Assembly: GCF_002224675.1 (NCBI RefSeq)
Contig: NZ_NMPZ01000001.1
Span: 62,001 to 126,000 of the forward strand
Direction of reading: 5' to 3'
From: Segatella copri
GTDB lineage: Bacteria; Bacteroidota; Bacteroidia; Bacteroidales; Bacteroidaceae
Length of the DNA: 64,000 nucleotides
Below are positions 27,707-35,698 of this stretch, piece by piece; the stretch's first letter is position 1, and each line of letters starts with the position of its first letter. A program made the translations under genes and the position numbers. The notes under the pieces were generated by a model, which searched no databases, was not told the DNA's origin, and worked only from the letters and a program-made list of their open reading frames with translations.

Positions 27707-27990
27707 AAACAAAAAACTCAGATAATGCCCGATTTTTACAAGTTTTAATGCTTTGTTCATCCCTGAGATAACTCAGCGTAATCTGATGGATAGATGAATA
27801 AAAATGGGTGAAATGGGGGGGGCAGTGAGATGATTCAAAAAATGAACCAGTTTTCTTTATTTTTCAAAGAATCATTTCGGAATATGCTTAATTCTTTAGT
27901 AGATAGTAAGTTGTAATACTCCGTTAGATGATGTTCCTTGAATACAAAGCAAAAAATCTGAAATATTCGCTAAAATTTTAACACATTATA

Positions 27991-28022
27991 TTTGGTCAGA
28001 TACATTATTTTTCGTACTTTTG
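27991..28022 (+). promoter_or_regulatory. promoter at the head of the polysaccharide locus
   Basis: TTTG at 27991-27994, 20 bases, TACTTTTG at 28015-28022, an exact consensus match. I looked for inverted repeats that would make it an invertible capsule promoter and found none. The 280 bases upstream hold an 8-G run (27815-27822) and otherwise nothing recognisable. Confidence 0.8.
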
Positions 28023-28028
28023 CAGAAG

Positions 28029-28359
28029 ATTCTGTATCTCTTGACAAGAGATCAACAGGAATCTCGAACTAAGTAATAGATAAAATGGCTTTCTAAGGCG
28101 CAATCAATATGAATAATATGTTGCAGTACCCTAGCTACGCTGTATCAGTGATGCAGCCAGCAGAAAGACATAAAAGTGTTGACGATTAGTGGAAGTTAGT
28201 CTATTGGTTTTCAATGCTGTGATACATGTCACAACCCCTTATAGTCCGGGAAGAGTCATCTTTTCAGGGGAAGCAGAGCTATATACTTTCCACAATATCG
28301 ATTAATGAATTTTAGCATTTTACCTATGCCAGTATTAACAGTCAATCATTTCATCAGAT
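28029..28359 (+). promoter_or_regulatory. long untranslated leader of the capsule locus
   Basis: About 330 nt between the promoter and the NusG-like gene. It contains a stem atctctt-gac-aagagat (28037-28053), an open frame of 26 codons (28109-28189) and a perfect palindrome TGTGA-n6-TCACA (28218-28233). In Bacteroides capsule loci, UpxY-type NusG paralogues act on such leaders to prevent premature termination, and the same logic probably applies here. No ops-like GGCGGTAG sequence is seen. Confidence 0.55.
28109..28189 (+). CDS. possible 26-residue leader peptide
   Basis: ATG AAT AAT ATG ... GAC GAT TAG inside the capsule leader, encoding MNNMLQYPSYAVSVMQPAER and six more residues. No homology recognised. 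It is listed because it is the only sizeable open frame in the leader and could couple translation to termination; it may equally be chance. Confidence 0.25.
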   Translation: MNNMLQYPSYAVSVMQPAERHKSVDD

Positions 28360-30357
28360 ATGTGGTTTATAGTACAGACCGATGTGTCCGGAGAGAATAA
28401 ATCCATTGAATTCCTGAAGGAGCATTACCCGGAAGTCATCTCCGACTATTACTTTCCTTTGGGTAGGAAGACCATTCCTGCCGAAGATGGTAGCGAGAAG
28501 GTGCGTTTCGTACCCATCCTTTCAGGTCTCTTCTTTATCCGGATAGAAAATAAGAAAGCGCTGGAGCGCATCCTTTCCCATAACGGCTATTTCCGGTATC
28601 AGGGCTATGACTTTGATATCAAAACCGGGGAAACGGTAGAGCGTACCTTCTTTGCCAAGGCTCGACTGCTCTGCGCAGATAGAGAGAATTACTCCCTGGA
28701 CGAGATTATCGACCTCGCCCGCATCCCGAATGCGGATATGGAGCGCTTCATCTATTATAATGAGCAGATAGCTGAAAATATCCAGGGACTGAGCATCGTA
28801 GATAAGCGGTATGATGATCTCATCCTCGAGAATGATACCATCCGCATCCTCAACGGACCGTTGAAGGGTTGGGTAGGCGTGGTGAAGCAGATCAAGAAGA
28901 ATGGCAAGAAAGACCGCCACCTTCTGGTACGTTTCGGAAACAACCGCTGCCTCAATATCTCCAATATCCGCCAGTATGATATCCGGGTAGAACACGAGGC
29001 AACCCGGGGAGCCAAGTCGGAAGCGGTAGGCGTATGGCGTGCCATCGACCAGCTCATCGGTTATCTCCAGTTCCGGTATCCGGCAGAAAATGCTGCAGCC
29101 ACCCTGCGTCGTCTCTTTGAGGATTACCAGAAGAAACTGACCTGCCATCGTGGCAGTCATCAGACAGACAAGGCATATAGCATTAAGAAATCAACATTAG
29201 AAGCAGCCCAGAAGAAGGAAGTGCTCGATCATATCGACGAGGCGATGCATCCCAACTTCCGCATCCTCGCCGGTTATTTCAAGACCGATAATGCTACTAT
29301 CCGTGAAGGATTGAAGGAACTCATCCCCGATGTCCTGCTCCGTCCTTTTCTTACGCCAAGTACCGACATCCCGATTCCGCAGGATCAGGAATATACCGTG
29401 TTTCAGCATAATGGTATCGTTGAGCTGGTTATCCGCTGCCATCTGCAGGAATACTTCAGGGGTAAGAATTATGAGGCAGATAAATACAATCCCGTCTTCG
29501 ATGAGGATTATGAGTATGATGCCCATATCGCCCTGTTGCCGACAGATGAGGGTAAGGTGAAGGCAATCACCTCATGGGGTGCTTTCTACGACCGGTATGC
29601 CATGCTCGATGAGGAAGATCACCGGAAGTTCCTCCTCGATCTGGAAACCAAGAAGTATCCTCGTCTCCTGCGTCTGCTTACTCAGGGCAGATACAGATTT
29701 GAGAAAGTCCATCAGATAGGAGGTTTCTCTCTCGATATGGATATTCCTTATACGGAGGATATCCAGGAGATGGCACGGCAGGCAGTTGGTCAGCTTCAGG
29801 CATCCGGTGATGAACCGGGCTTCTTGTCCCAGACCACGGCAGCTGCCGTAGAGATGTGGCAGGGCGCCCGACTCCTGATGTGGCGCCAATTGCTCCAGCG
29901 ATATGTCCTTCTCCATAAGGTACCGGTAGCAGATCTTCCAAGTGTCATTGTCTCCGACACAGGGTTGGAGGAGAAGTTCAGGCTTCAGGAGGGTAAGCTC
30001 CAGATAGGAGAGGTTGCCCAGGCACTTCTGGAACGCCAGCAGCAGATTACTGCCTATCTGGAAAAAGGACAGTTGCAGCAGGCAGCCATCCGCTTCCTGG
30101 CAATGACGAAGGTCATCTCCGTCCATTTTGCCAAGGATGAGCTTTACAACTATATCACAGACGACTTCAATCCCAATGACACCTGTACATCGCTTTTTGA
30201 CACGATAGTTCAGAAAACAGGAAAACACAGGAATGTAGTCAACTATCTGTATAAGGGAATGGTAGAGCTGCAGCAGGAAGATGCATGGACGTATTTCAAA
30301 TACCCATCCTTCCTCAAGAAAGCAAAAGATGTGTATAATAAGATAAGAACTCACTAG
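28360..30357 (+). CDS. NusG-family antiterminator (UpxY-like) with a 430-residue C-terminal extension
   Basis: 665 residues. The first 115 residues form a NusG N-terminal domain (MWFIVQTDVSGENKSIEFLK, FVPILSGLFFIRI), and residues 160-210 a KOW domain (ILNGPLKGWVGVVKQIKKNG). UpxY/LoaP-type regulators are normally about 170-180 residues; the remaining ~430 here are a mostly helical region I cannot assign, with no membrane helix or known catalytic motif. Position at the head of the polysaccharide operon behind a long leader supports a role as locus-specific processive antiterminator. 41 bases precede the capD-like gene. Confidence 0.8.
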   Translation: MWFIVQTDVSGENKSIEFLKEHYPEVISDYYFPLGRKTIPAEDGSEKVRFVPILSGLFFIRIENKKALERILSHNGYFRYQGYDFDIKTGETVERTFFAKARLLCADRENYSLDEIIDLARIPNADMERFIYYNEQIAENIQGLSIVDKRYDDLILENDTIRILNGPLKGWVGVVKQIKKNGKKDRHLLVRFGNNRCLNISNIRQYDIRVEHEATRGAKSEAVGVWRAIDQLIGYLQFRYPAENAAATLRRLFEDYQKKLTCHRGSHQTDKAYSIKKSTLEAAQKKEVLDHIDEAMHPNFRILAGYFKTDNATIREGLKELIPDVLLRPFLTPSTDIPIPQDQEYTVFQHNGIVELVIRCHLQEYFRGKNYEADKYNPVFDEDYEYDAHIALLPTDEGKVKAITSWGAFYDRYAMLDEEDHRKFLLDLETKKYPRLLRLLTQGRYRFEKVHQIGGFSLDMDIPYTEDIQEMARQAVGQLQASGDEPGFLSQTTAAAVEMWQGARLLMWRQLLQRYVLLHKVPVADLPSVIVSDTGLEEKFRLQEGKLQIGEVAQALLERQQQITAYLEKGQLQQAAIRFLAMTKVISVHFAKDELYNYITDDFNPNDTCTSLFDTIVQKTGKHRNVVNYLYKGMVELQQEDAWTYFKYPSFLKKAKDVYNKIRTH

Positions 30358-30398
30358 ATAATAGTGATCTTTATAATAACAAGAAAAAATATAAGTTT

Positions 30399-32390
30399 AT
30401 GAGTCAGCAGAATAATCAGCAGAATAATCAGAACGAAACAAACAAGACTCCTTCAAATGGGATGCTGCACAAGATGAAAGTATCCCTCTTTGTCAACCGA
30501 TTGACAAACTGGTATTTCTCTAAGAACGCCCTCCCATATTGGTGTATCCTGGCATTGGATAGCCTTGCTATCCTTTTTGCAGGAATTGTCGCTACTTATA
30601 TAGCAGAAGGTGGAGATGCTCTGGCAGATCATTTCTGGGGTTATTTCTTCACATTCGTTTGTACCCTTCCTCTCTTCATGGTAGGAATGCGAATCTTCCA
30701 TACCTATTCGGGCATCATGCGCTATTCTTCGTTTGTCGATCTGATGCGTATCTCCGCTGCCCTGATCTTGGGATATGCCTTCAATAGTCTCCTTCTTCTG
30801 GTATTGCCGGATGATTACATCTATAAGATTTCGTTAGAGGGTATCATCGTGATGCTCTTCATCTCGATGTGCGGGATGTGGACGATGCGTATCCTCGTTA
30901 AATATATGTATGATTCCACCTTTGCCGTAGATATCCGTACCCCTGTATTTATCCTGGGGGTTCGCCAGGGTGGTATTGCTCTGGCTAAGTCTATGCGCAA
31001 TGGCCACCCATCCCAGTATGTCGTCAAGGGCTTTACTACCATCGAGGAAGATGTGGTAGGTAGATATCTGTTGGGTTGCGAGGTGTTCCCATACGATGAA
31101 AAGCTGATTTCCATCATGCACAGCATGAATGTCAAGACCCTCTTCATCAGCCCGCTGGTCACTGATCAGTTCCTGGAGATGCAGGATATGATAGACAAGC
31201 TTACCGCTGCCGGCATCAAGATTTTGATGATGCCAAAGGCACAGTGGTGGGACGGCAAGTCAAACATCCGTCACCAGATGATGCGTGAGGTGGATATCGA
31301 AGACCTCCTGCCACGAGATAAGATTGAGGTGGATATGGATGCCATCGGCAAGCTCCTCAGCGGTCGCACCATTCTCATTACAGGTGCAGCCGGAAGTATC
31401 GGTTCCGAGATGGTGAAGCAGATTGCCGTTTACCATCCAGCCCGCCTGGTTCTGGTAGATGCGGCAGAGACTCCTATGCACGATGTCCGTCTCTTCATGA
31501 GCAAGAACTATGCGGATATCCCATGCCAGACCATCGTTACCAGCATCACCAATGCTACCCGTATGGAGCATATCTTCTCAGCCTATCATCCAGACTATGT
31601 ATTCCATGCAGCAGCCTATAAGCACGTGCCGATGATGGAGGACAATCCTTCAGAAGCCGTACAGAATAATATATATGGTACGCGCGTGATAGCCGATATG
31701 GCAGTGAAGTATGGCACCAAGAAGTTTGTGATGATCTCTACCGACAAGGCTGTGAACCCAACCAACGTGATGGGATGCAGCAAGCGAATCTGCGAGATCT
31801 ACTGCCAGTCGTTGAACAAGGCGATAGTAGATGGCAAGGTCAAGGGAGTTACTCAGTTTGTCACCACCCGCTTTGGTAATGTCTTGGGCAGCAACGGTTC
31901 AGTTATTCCGATCTTCAAGAAGCAGATAGCGATGGGTGGTCCTATCACCGTCACCCATCCAGACATCATCCGTTTCTTCATGCTCATTCCTGAGGCATGT
32001 AAGTTGGTATTGGAGGCAGGTACCATGGGTAAGGGAGGCGAGATCTTCGTCTTCGATATGGGAAAGCCTGTCCGCATCGCCGACCTGGCAAAGCGTATGA
32101 TAGCCCTCTCGGGTGTAGATGGCATCGACATCAAATACGTAGGATTGCGTGATGGCGAGAAGCTCTACGAGGAAGTCTTGAACGACAAGGAGGCAACGGT
32201 ACCAACCCATCATCCAAAGATCATGGTAGCCAAGGTTCGTGAGTATCCATACGAGTTGGCGTGCAAGAACGAGCAGGAACTCTACGACCTCTCCTTCACC
32301 TACGATGATATGGCAGTAGTGAAGAAGATGAAGCAGATTGTTCCAGAGTACAAGAGCCAGCACTCGAAGTACGCCCAGCTTGATGCATAG
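30399..32390 (+). CDS. CapD/WbpM-type membrane-bound nucleotide-sugar 4,6-dehydratase
   Basis: 663 residues. Gln/Asn-rich start, four membrane helices (about residues 45-170), a first nucleotide-binding-like domain, then the catalytic SDR domain with GAAGSIGSE near residue 330, YKHVPMMEDNP, and STDKAVNPTNVMGCSKR near 447, where the SDR Tyr is replaced by Met as in WbpM/PglF. It converts UDP-GlcNAc to the UDP-4-keto-6-deoxy sugar, the usual first step toward QuiNAc, FucNAc or diNAcBac-type residues for the glycan. Likely co-transcribed with the NusG-like gene. Confidence 0.92.
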   Translation: MSQQNNQQNNQNETNKTPSNGMLHKMKVSLFVNRLTNWYFSKNALPYWCILALDSLAILFAGIVATYIAEGGDALADHFWGYFFTFVCTLPLFMVGMRIFHTYSGIMRYSSFVDLMRISAALILGYAFNSLLLLVLPDDYIYKISLEGIIVMLFISMCGMWTMRILVKYMYDSTFAVDIRTPVFILGVRQGGIALAKSMRNGHPSQYVVKGFTTIEEDVVGRYLLGCEVFPYDEKLISIMHSMNVKTLFISPLVTDQFLEMQDMIDKLTAAGIKILMMPKAQWWDGKSNIRHQMMREVDIEDLLPRDKIEVDMDAIGKLLSGRTILITGAAGSIGSEMVKQIAVYHPARLVLVDAAETPMHDVRLFMSKNYADIPCQTIVTSITNATRMEHIFSAYHPDYVFHAAAYKHVPMMEDNPSEAVQNNIYGTRVIADMAVKYGTKKFVMISTDKAVNPTNVMGCSKRICEIYCQSLNKAIVDGKVKGVTQFVTTRFGNVLGSNGSVIPIFKKQIAMGGPITVTHPDIIRFFMLIPEACKLVLEAGTMGKGGEIFVFDMGKPVRIADLAKRMIALSGVDGIDIKYVGLRDGEKLYEEVLNDKEATVPTHHPKIMVAKVREYPYELACKNEQELYDLSFTYDDMAVVKKMKQIVPEYKSQHSKYAQLDA

Positions 32391-32421
32391 CGGTTCCGAG
32401 CACCGGAGGGCGGTTACATTC
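32388..32421 (+). repeat. fragment of the island repeat
   Basis: agcggttccgagcaccggag followed by ggcggttacattc: the 3' part of the repeat seen complete at 33860-33950. It begins at the capD-like stop codon. Confidence 0.8.
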
Positions 32422-32498
32422 CGAGAACAATATTAAGGTGTAATGGTTATGGCAATAGCTTCATTTTCTTAGAAAAAATCTATTGTCTTTAAAAGAAA
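32422..32498 (+). repeat. 77-bp upstream repeat, copy A
   Basis: cgagaacaatattaaggtgt... to ...ttaaaagaaa; virtually identical to 35099-35176 apart from one extra T there. Both copies end about 8-10 bases before the start codon of a toxin-antitoxin operon, so the repeat carries the promoter and leader. Confidence 0.85.
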
Positions 32499-32507
32499 GG
32501 AATTATT

Positions 32508-32981
32508 ATGGTTGATGTAATTAAGATAGCATCTTATATCAGTCAGCGTTACGAGTATCAGTATGGTGCTCGTATTGACGAGATGAAGTTGCAAATTCTT
32601 CTTTATTTTATGCAGCGTGAGAGTATAGTTCGGACAGAGAGTCCTCTGTTTGAATCAATATTTTATGCTCATTCATTTGGACCATATCTTCCCGAAGTTC
32701 ATGCCGCTTACGTTTCTGATTCGTTGCATGATATTCTGCCGTCAAGCTTTCTTGAAGAATATAGGCCCGTTTTCGATAGTGTTTTCGAGCTGCTATCAAC
32801 AAAGAAAACAAGAAGTTTATGCAATCTTGTCCATGGCGAAGATTCTTGGAAGCACGCCATGATGAAAGGTGAGGGTACTCCAATGGATATCCAAGACATC
32901 AAAAAAGATGCCACCCGTTTCCGGATAAGACGTTTCTTGTTAAGCAACTTGGAGCAATTCCATAAACCGATTTACGTATGA
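32508..32981 (+). CDS. Panacea/SocA-domain (DUF4065) antitoxin
   Basis: 157 residues. The Panacea pattern is clear: VIKIASYISQRYEYQYGARIDEMKLQILLYFMQRES, then FYAHSFGPYLPEVHAAY. Panacea proteins are antitoxins that pair with diverse toxins and often act as proteolysis adaptors or chaperone-like neutralisers. The gene overlaps its downstream partner by four bases (ATGA), the classic TA arrangement. It sits between capD-like and legB, unlike its polysaccharide neighbours in function and AT content. Confidence 0.8.
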   Translation: MVDVIKIASYISQRYEYQYGARIDEMKLQILLYFMQRESIVRTESPLFESIFYAHSFGPYLPEVHAAYVSDSLHDILPSSFLEEYRPVFDSVFELLSTKKTRSLCNLVHGEDSWKHAMMKGEGTPMDIQDIKKDATRFRIRRFLLSNLEQFHKPIYV

Positions 32982-33814
32982 AGATAACTGAATCACAATT
33001 GGATTTGCTAAGGAGTTTAAAGTGTGAGCGGCTCTCGTCAAATCCTGCAAATTTCTCTTTGATAGATGATTTCTACAATTCTCGTAACAATAGTCTTGTA
33101 GATACCTTGCAAGGAGATGCCTATGATGATGATGAGAATAATCGTATTGCTTATTATATAGTGAAAAGTGATAAGGATGAAATCCTTTTCTTCTTTTCAC
33201 TAAAATGTGGTTTGCTTTATGATGAATTCATTGAAGGTGATCGCTTGAAAGAGATACAATCCTTTTATGACACGATACTCCGTTTAAGTTTGGATGAGAC
33301 CCAATCTGCAGAAAACAAGAAGGCTATAGCCTCTATTCTAGAAAGTGTTCGTTCAAAGAAGGGTATTAAGAAGGAGGATGTGGCAAGAGTTTTACATTTA
33401 TCGGTTGATTCCGAAGAATTCTCTAAAATATTCGGCAAGAATCTAAAGAATGTAGGCAAGACATTTCCTGGTGTTGAGTTGGTTCATTTTTGTGCGAATG
33501 ATGCTCATCGTGATGTTTGGGATGGATATGATTTCCCTCAGAATATGGGAACCACTATATTTTGGTATTTCATAGTACCTAAGATAAAGGAACTATTGAA
33601 AATTGTAGGTTGTGAATATGTTTTCTTATTTGCAGCCGACTTGACACCTTATGAAGAATTAGTTCGCTATTATTCTGATCAGTTGAAGTTTGAGAAGGCA
33701 GATGAGCATTGTGTCGCCATTCCGATGTATGATTTCACCTGTCAATTTATGAGTCAGAAGACTTCTGAATTAGATGAGAAAAGGAAACAATTCTTTGAAG
33801 ATTTTAATGGGTAG
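32978..33814 (+). CDS. putative toxin with GNAT-like C-terminus
   Basis: 278 residues, starting inside the stop of the Panacea gene (ATGA). The C-terminal third resembles an acetyltransferase end (VGCEYVFLFAADLTPYEELVRYYSDQLKFE, like the GNAT 'YekLGF' strand-helix), and the N-terminal part (FSLKCGLLYDEF) could supply the first GNAT strands around a central insertion of about 90 residues. A full acetyl-CoA P-loop (Q/R-x2-G-x-G/A) is not obvious, so activity is uncertain. Being paired with a Panacea antitoxin argues for a toxin role. Confidence 0.55.
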   Translation: MKITESQLDLLRSLKCERLSSNPANFSLIDDFYNSRNNSLVDTLQGDAYDDDENNRIAYYIVKSDKDEILFFFSLKCGLLYDEFIEGDRLKEIQSFYDTILRLSLDETQSAENKKAIASILESVRSKKGIKKEDVARVLHLSVDSEEFSKIFGKNLKNVGKTFPGVELVHFCANDAHRDVWDGYDFPQNMGTTIFWYFIVPKIKELLKIVGCEYVFLFAADLTPYEELVRYYSDQLKFEKADEHCVAIPMYDFTCQFMSQKTSELDEKRKQFFEDFNG

Positions 33815-33859
33815 TTATCCCATCCTCGGAGGTATAATCATATAGCAAGTCATCCCTCT

Positions 33860-33950
33860 GCGGTCCCATCCCACAAAACCTGGCGCAGACCTCTGATGGT
33901 CCGCCAACCATAAAGCGTAGCGGTTCCGAGCACCGGAGGGCGGTTACATT
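33860..33950 (+). repeat. island repeat, complete ~91-bp copy
   Basis: Runs from gcggtcccatcccacaaaac to gcaccggagggcggttacatt between the two Panacea modules. Related copies: 32388-32421 (partial), 35773-35968, 37132-37327 (extended) and 62556-62645 (inverted). Confidence 0.85.
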
Positions 33951-33976
33951 CTTGTAATAATATATAAGGAAAAGTA

Positions 33977-34570
33977 ATGAAGACAATAGATCAGATATTA
34001 AAGATAAAGGCAGTAGTGCTTTATATTCTGAAAGCATTTCCGGAAGGCGTAGATTATATTCACCTCTTCAAGGTAATGTATTTTGCCCAGCAAAATCAGT
34101 TGAAAGAGTATGGCCTGCCCATTATTTATGATACGTTTGTAGCGAGAAAGCATGGACCAGTACCAGCTTTAACCTACAAGGTATTGCGAGGAATAGAAGG
34201 GAAAGCAGACCTTTCTTCACCAGAGTTGAAAGATTTTGCAGATTCTTTGAATATAGCTATCTCACAAGATGGTCATCAACTCATTTTTGCAGCGAATACT
34301 GCTGAATGCGATATGGATGAGTTATCCAGAGCCGATGTGAAGATGCTTGATAAATGGATAGAAAGATGTAAGAATATCAATTCCTTTGATCTGTCCGACA
34401 AGTCCCACGAGGACAAAGCTTGGAAAAGGGCAAAACGCCTGTCAGACAAAACAGGCGAGGACACCAAAATTACCATGTACGATATGGCTGAAGCTGCTGG
34501 AGCTACCAAAGCTATGCTATGTGTGATTCGTGATCGTCAATCTGTTCAAAAAGCATTGGCATGGACTTAA
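33977..34570 (+). CDS. second Panacea/SocA-domain antitoxin
   Basis: 197 residues: ILKIKAVVLYILKAFPEGVDYIHLFKVMYFAQQNQLKEYG and FVARKHGPVPALTYKVLRG, the DUF4065/Panacea signature, with a longer helical C-terminus than the first copy. The stop codon overlaps the start of the next gene by 10 bases, again a TA-type coupling. Not closely similar to the copy at 32508, so this is two modules rather than a recent duplication. Confidence 0.8.
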   Translation: MKTIDQILKIKAVVLYILKAFPEGVDYIHLFKVMYFAQQNQLKEYGLPIIYDTFVARKHGPVPALTYKVLRGIEGKADLSSPELKDFADSLNIAISQDGHQLIFAANTAECDMDELSRADVKMLDKWIERCKNINSFDLSDKSHEDKAWKRAKRLSDKTGEDTKITMYDMAEAAGATKAMLCVIRDRQSVQKALAWT

Positions 34571-35031
34571 GGGAATTACAGAAATCCTATCTTGATAATC
34601 TTCGTAAGGTTACTGAGGAAAAAATAGAAATCGGATCTTTGATCCGAACTGTTATTTCTATAGACGAGGGTCTAGTCTTTAAGGATGGAAGAAAACAGAA
34701 ACCAAAGAAGTTGGTAATTATCGGAGTAGATAAAGTGGAAAAAATCTGTTATGGTTCTGTTTTGGTTAATACCAAAATGAGTCCAAAGGCAGCTTATTCC
34801 GCTTCTTTCCTTTCTGCTCAATATCTTCTTCATCAAACAGATTATCCTGAGTTCCTGAAGTATGATAGTTTTGTAGATTGCGGTATGCTCTTTTCTATTC
34901 CTGTAAAGAAGTTGATGGAAGGAGAGTATTTTGGGTGTTTATCAACCGAAGATCTCTCTGGAATCTTTGAGGTTCTTAGGTCGACCGAGACTCTTACTAA
35001 TAAAGTAAAAAAGAGATTTGGCATCCTTTGA
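34561..35031 (+). CDS. PemK/MazF-like SH3-barrel toxin, partner of Panacea antitoxin
   Basis: 156 residues. A PemK-like barrel is suggested by IGSLIRTVISIDEGLVFKDGRKQKPKKLVIIGVD, the central GSVLVNTKMSP, and the end GEYFGCLSTEDLSGIFEVLRS, which mirrors the 'G-x-L-s-x-e-d-l-x-x-i' tail of MazF/PemK endoribonucleases. The first 28 residues form an extra helix. A ribonuclease role is inferred from fold resemblance and the overlap with a Panacea antitoxin. Confidence 0.6.
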   Translation: MDLRELQKSYLDNLRKVTEEKIEIGSLIRTVISIDEGLVFKDGRKQKPKKLVIIGVDKVEKICYGSVLVNTKMSPKAAYSASFLSAQYLLHQTDYPEFLKYDSFVDCGMLFSIPVKKLMEGEYFGCLSTEDLSGIFEVLRSTETLTNKVKKRFGIL

Positions 35032-35098
35032 AGAAGTGCGAAGCTAAAACCTTAAAAAAGTTGTAAGGGGGGCGTAAAGACCATTGAAGGTATGTTTT

Positions 35099-35176
35099 CG
35101 AGAACAATATTAAGGTGTAATGGTTATGGCAATAGCTTCATTTTCTTAGAAAAAATCTATTGTCTTTTAAAAGAAA
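35099..35176 (+). repeat. 77-bp upstream repeat, copy B
   Basis: Near-identical partner of 32422-32498 placed directly before the small antitoxin gene at 35184. About 60 bases of other repeated sequence (ggcgtaaagaccattgaag) precede it. Confidence 0.85.
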
Positions 35177-35183
35177 TAAGAAT

Positions 35184-35417
35184 ATGGCACAGTTAACATT
35201 ACAAATAGATAGTCCATCTTTATTGGAGCAATTAAAGAGCGTTCTTTCCTTGATGAAAGGGGTCAAAATCATAGCAGACAATCCATTATCTAAAAGTATA
35301 GCTCTGGAGGAAATTCCAAATGCTGAAACTTTGGCAGCAATGAAAGAGGCAGAGAGCGGACACGATGCTGGTGTCGTTCGAGTAGATAGCCTAGAGAGTT
35401 TCATGGCATCACTATAA
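35184..35417 (+). CDS. small antitoxin-like protein
   Basis: 77 residues from the ATG at 35184. A helical N-terminus (LTLQIDSPSLLEQLKSVLSLMKGV) and the end NAETLAAMKEAESGHDAGVVRVDSLESFMASL, which is the toxin-wrapping tail pattern of RelB/DinJ-type antitoxins. A second antitoxin-like gene follows after 27 bases, and a broken RelE start after that. Confidence 0.65.
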   Translation: MAQLTLQIDSPSLLEQLKSVLSLMKGVKIIADNPLSKSIALEEIPNAETLAAMKEAESGHDAGVVRVDSLESFMASL

Positions 35418-35444
35418 TACTTATATTTGCATGAAAAATCAATT

Positions 35445-35648
35445 ATGAATACAGCTACATATACATTAGATGTCCCTACAACCGACATCTCACTTTTCAA
35501 GTCATTGATTAAGAAATTCGGTTGGGTTGCAAAAAAGCAAAAAGCCCCTAAAGGTTGTAGATTAGACAAGGCATTAGAAGCAGCAAAGAATGAAAAGCTC
35601 TTTGCTACTAATGATTTGGATGAATTAATGAAGAGTCTTGCAGAATGA
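35445..35648 (+). CDS. second small antitoxin-like protein
   Basis: 67 residues from the ATG at 35445. Opens with a beta-strand-like [25 protein letters not shown] (close in style to the LTLQIDSPSLLEQLKSV start of the preceding gene) and ends in a helix [16 protein letters not shown] typical of antitoxin tails. Overlaps the remnant toxin start by four bases (ATGATG/TGA). Confidence 0.6.
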   Translation: MNTATYTLDVPTTDISLFKSLIKKFGWVAKKQKAPKGCRLDKALEAAKNEKLFATNDLDELMKSLAE

Positions 35649-35698
35649 TGAAATATACAGTTAAGTATTCAACTTTTAACCGGCACCGGTACGCATAG
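35645..35698 (+). pseudogene. RelE/ParE-type toxin remnant
   Basis: Begins [12 protein letters not shown], the first strand of many RelE/YafQ toxins, in the expected ATGA-style overlap with the antitoxin, then stops after 17 codons. Downstream sequence is repeat material, so the toxin appears to have been cut off by a rearrangement. Confidence 0.55.

Noticed and set aside
27815..27822. Run of eight G upstream of the capsule promoter as a phase-variation switch
   Set aside because: It is neither in a coding region nor in the promoter spacer, being about 170 bases upstream, so slippage has no visible consequence.
27991..28022. Invertible capsule promoter as in Bacteroides
   Set aside because: No inverted repeats flank the promoter, and no invertase gene is present in the window.
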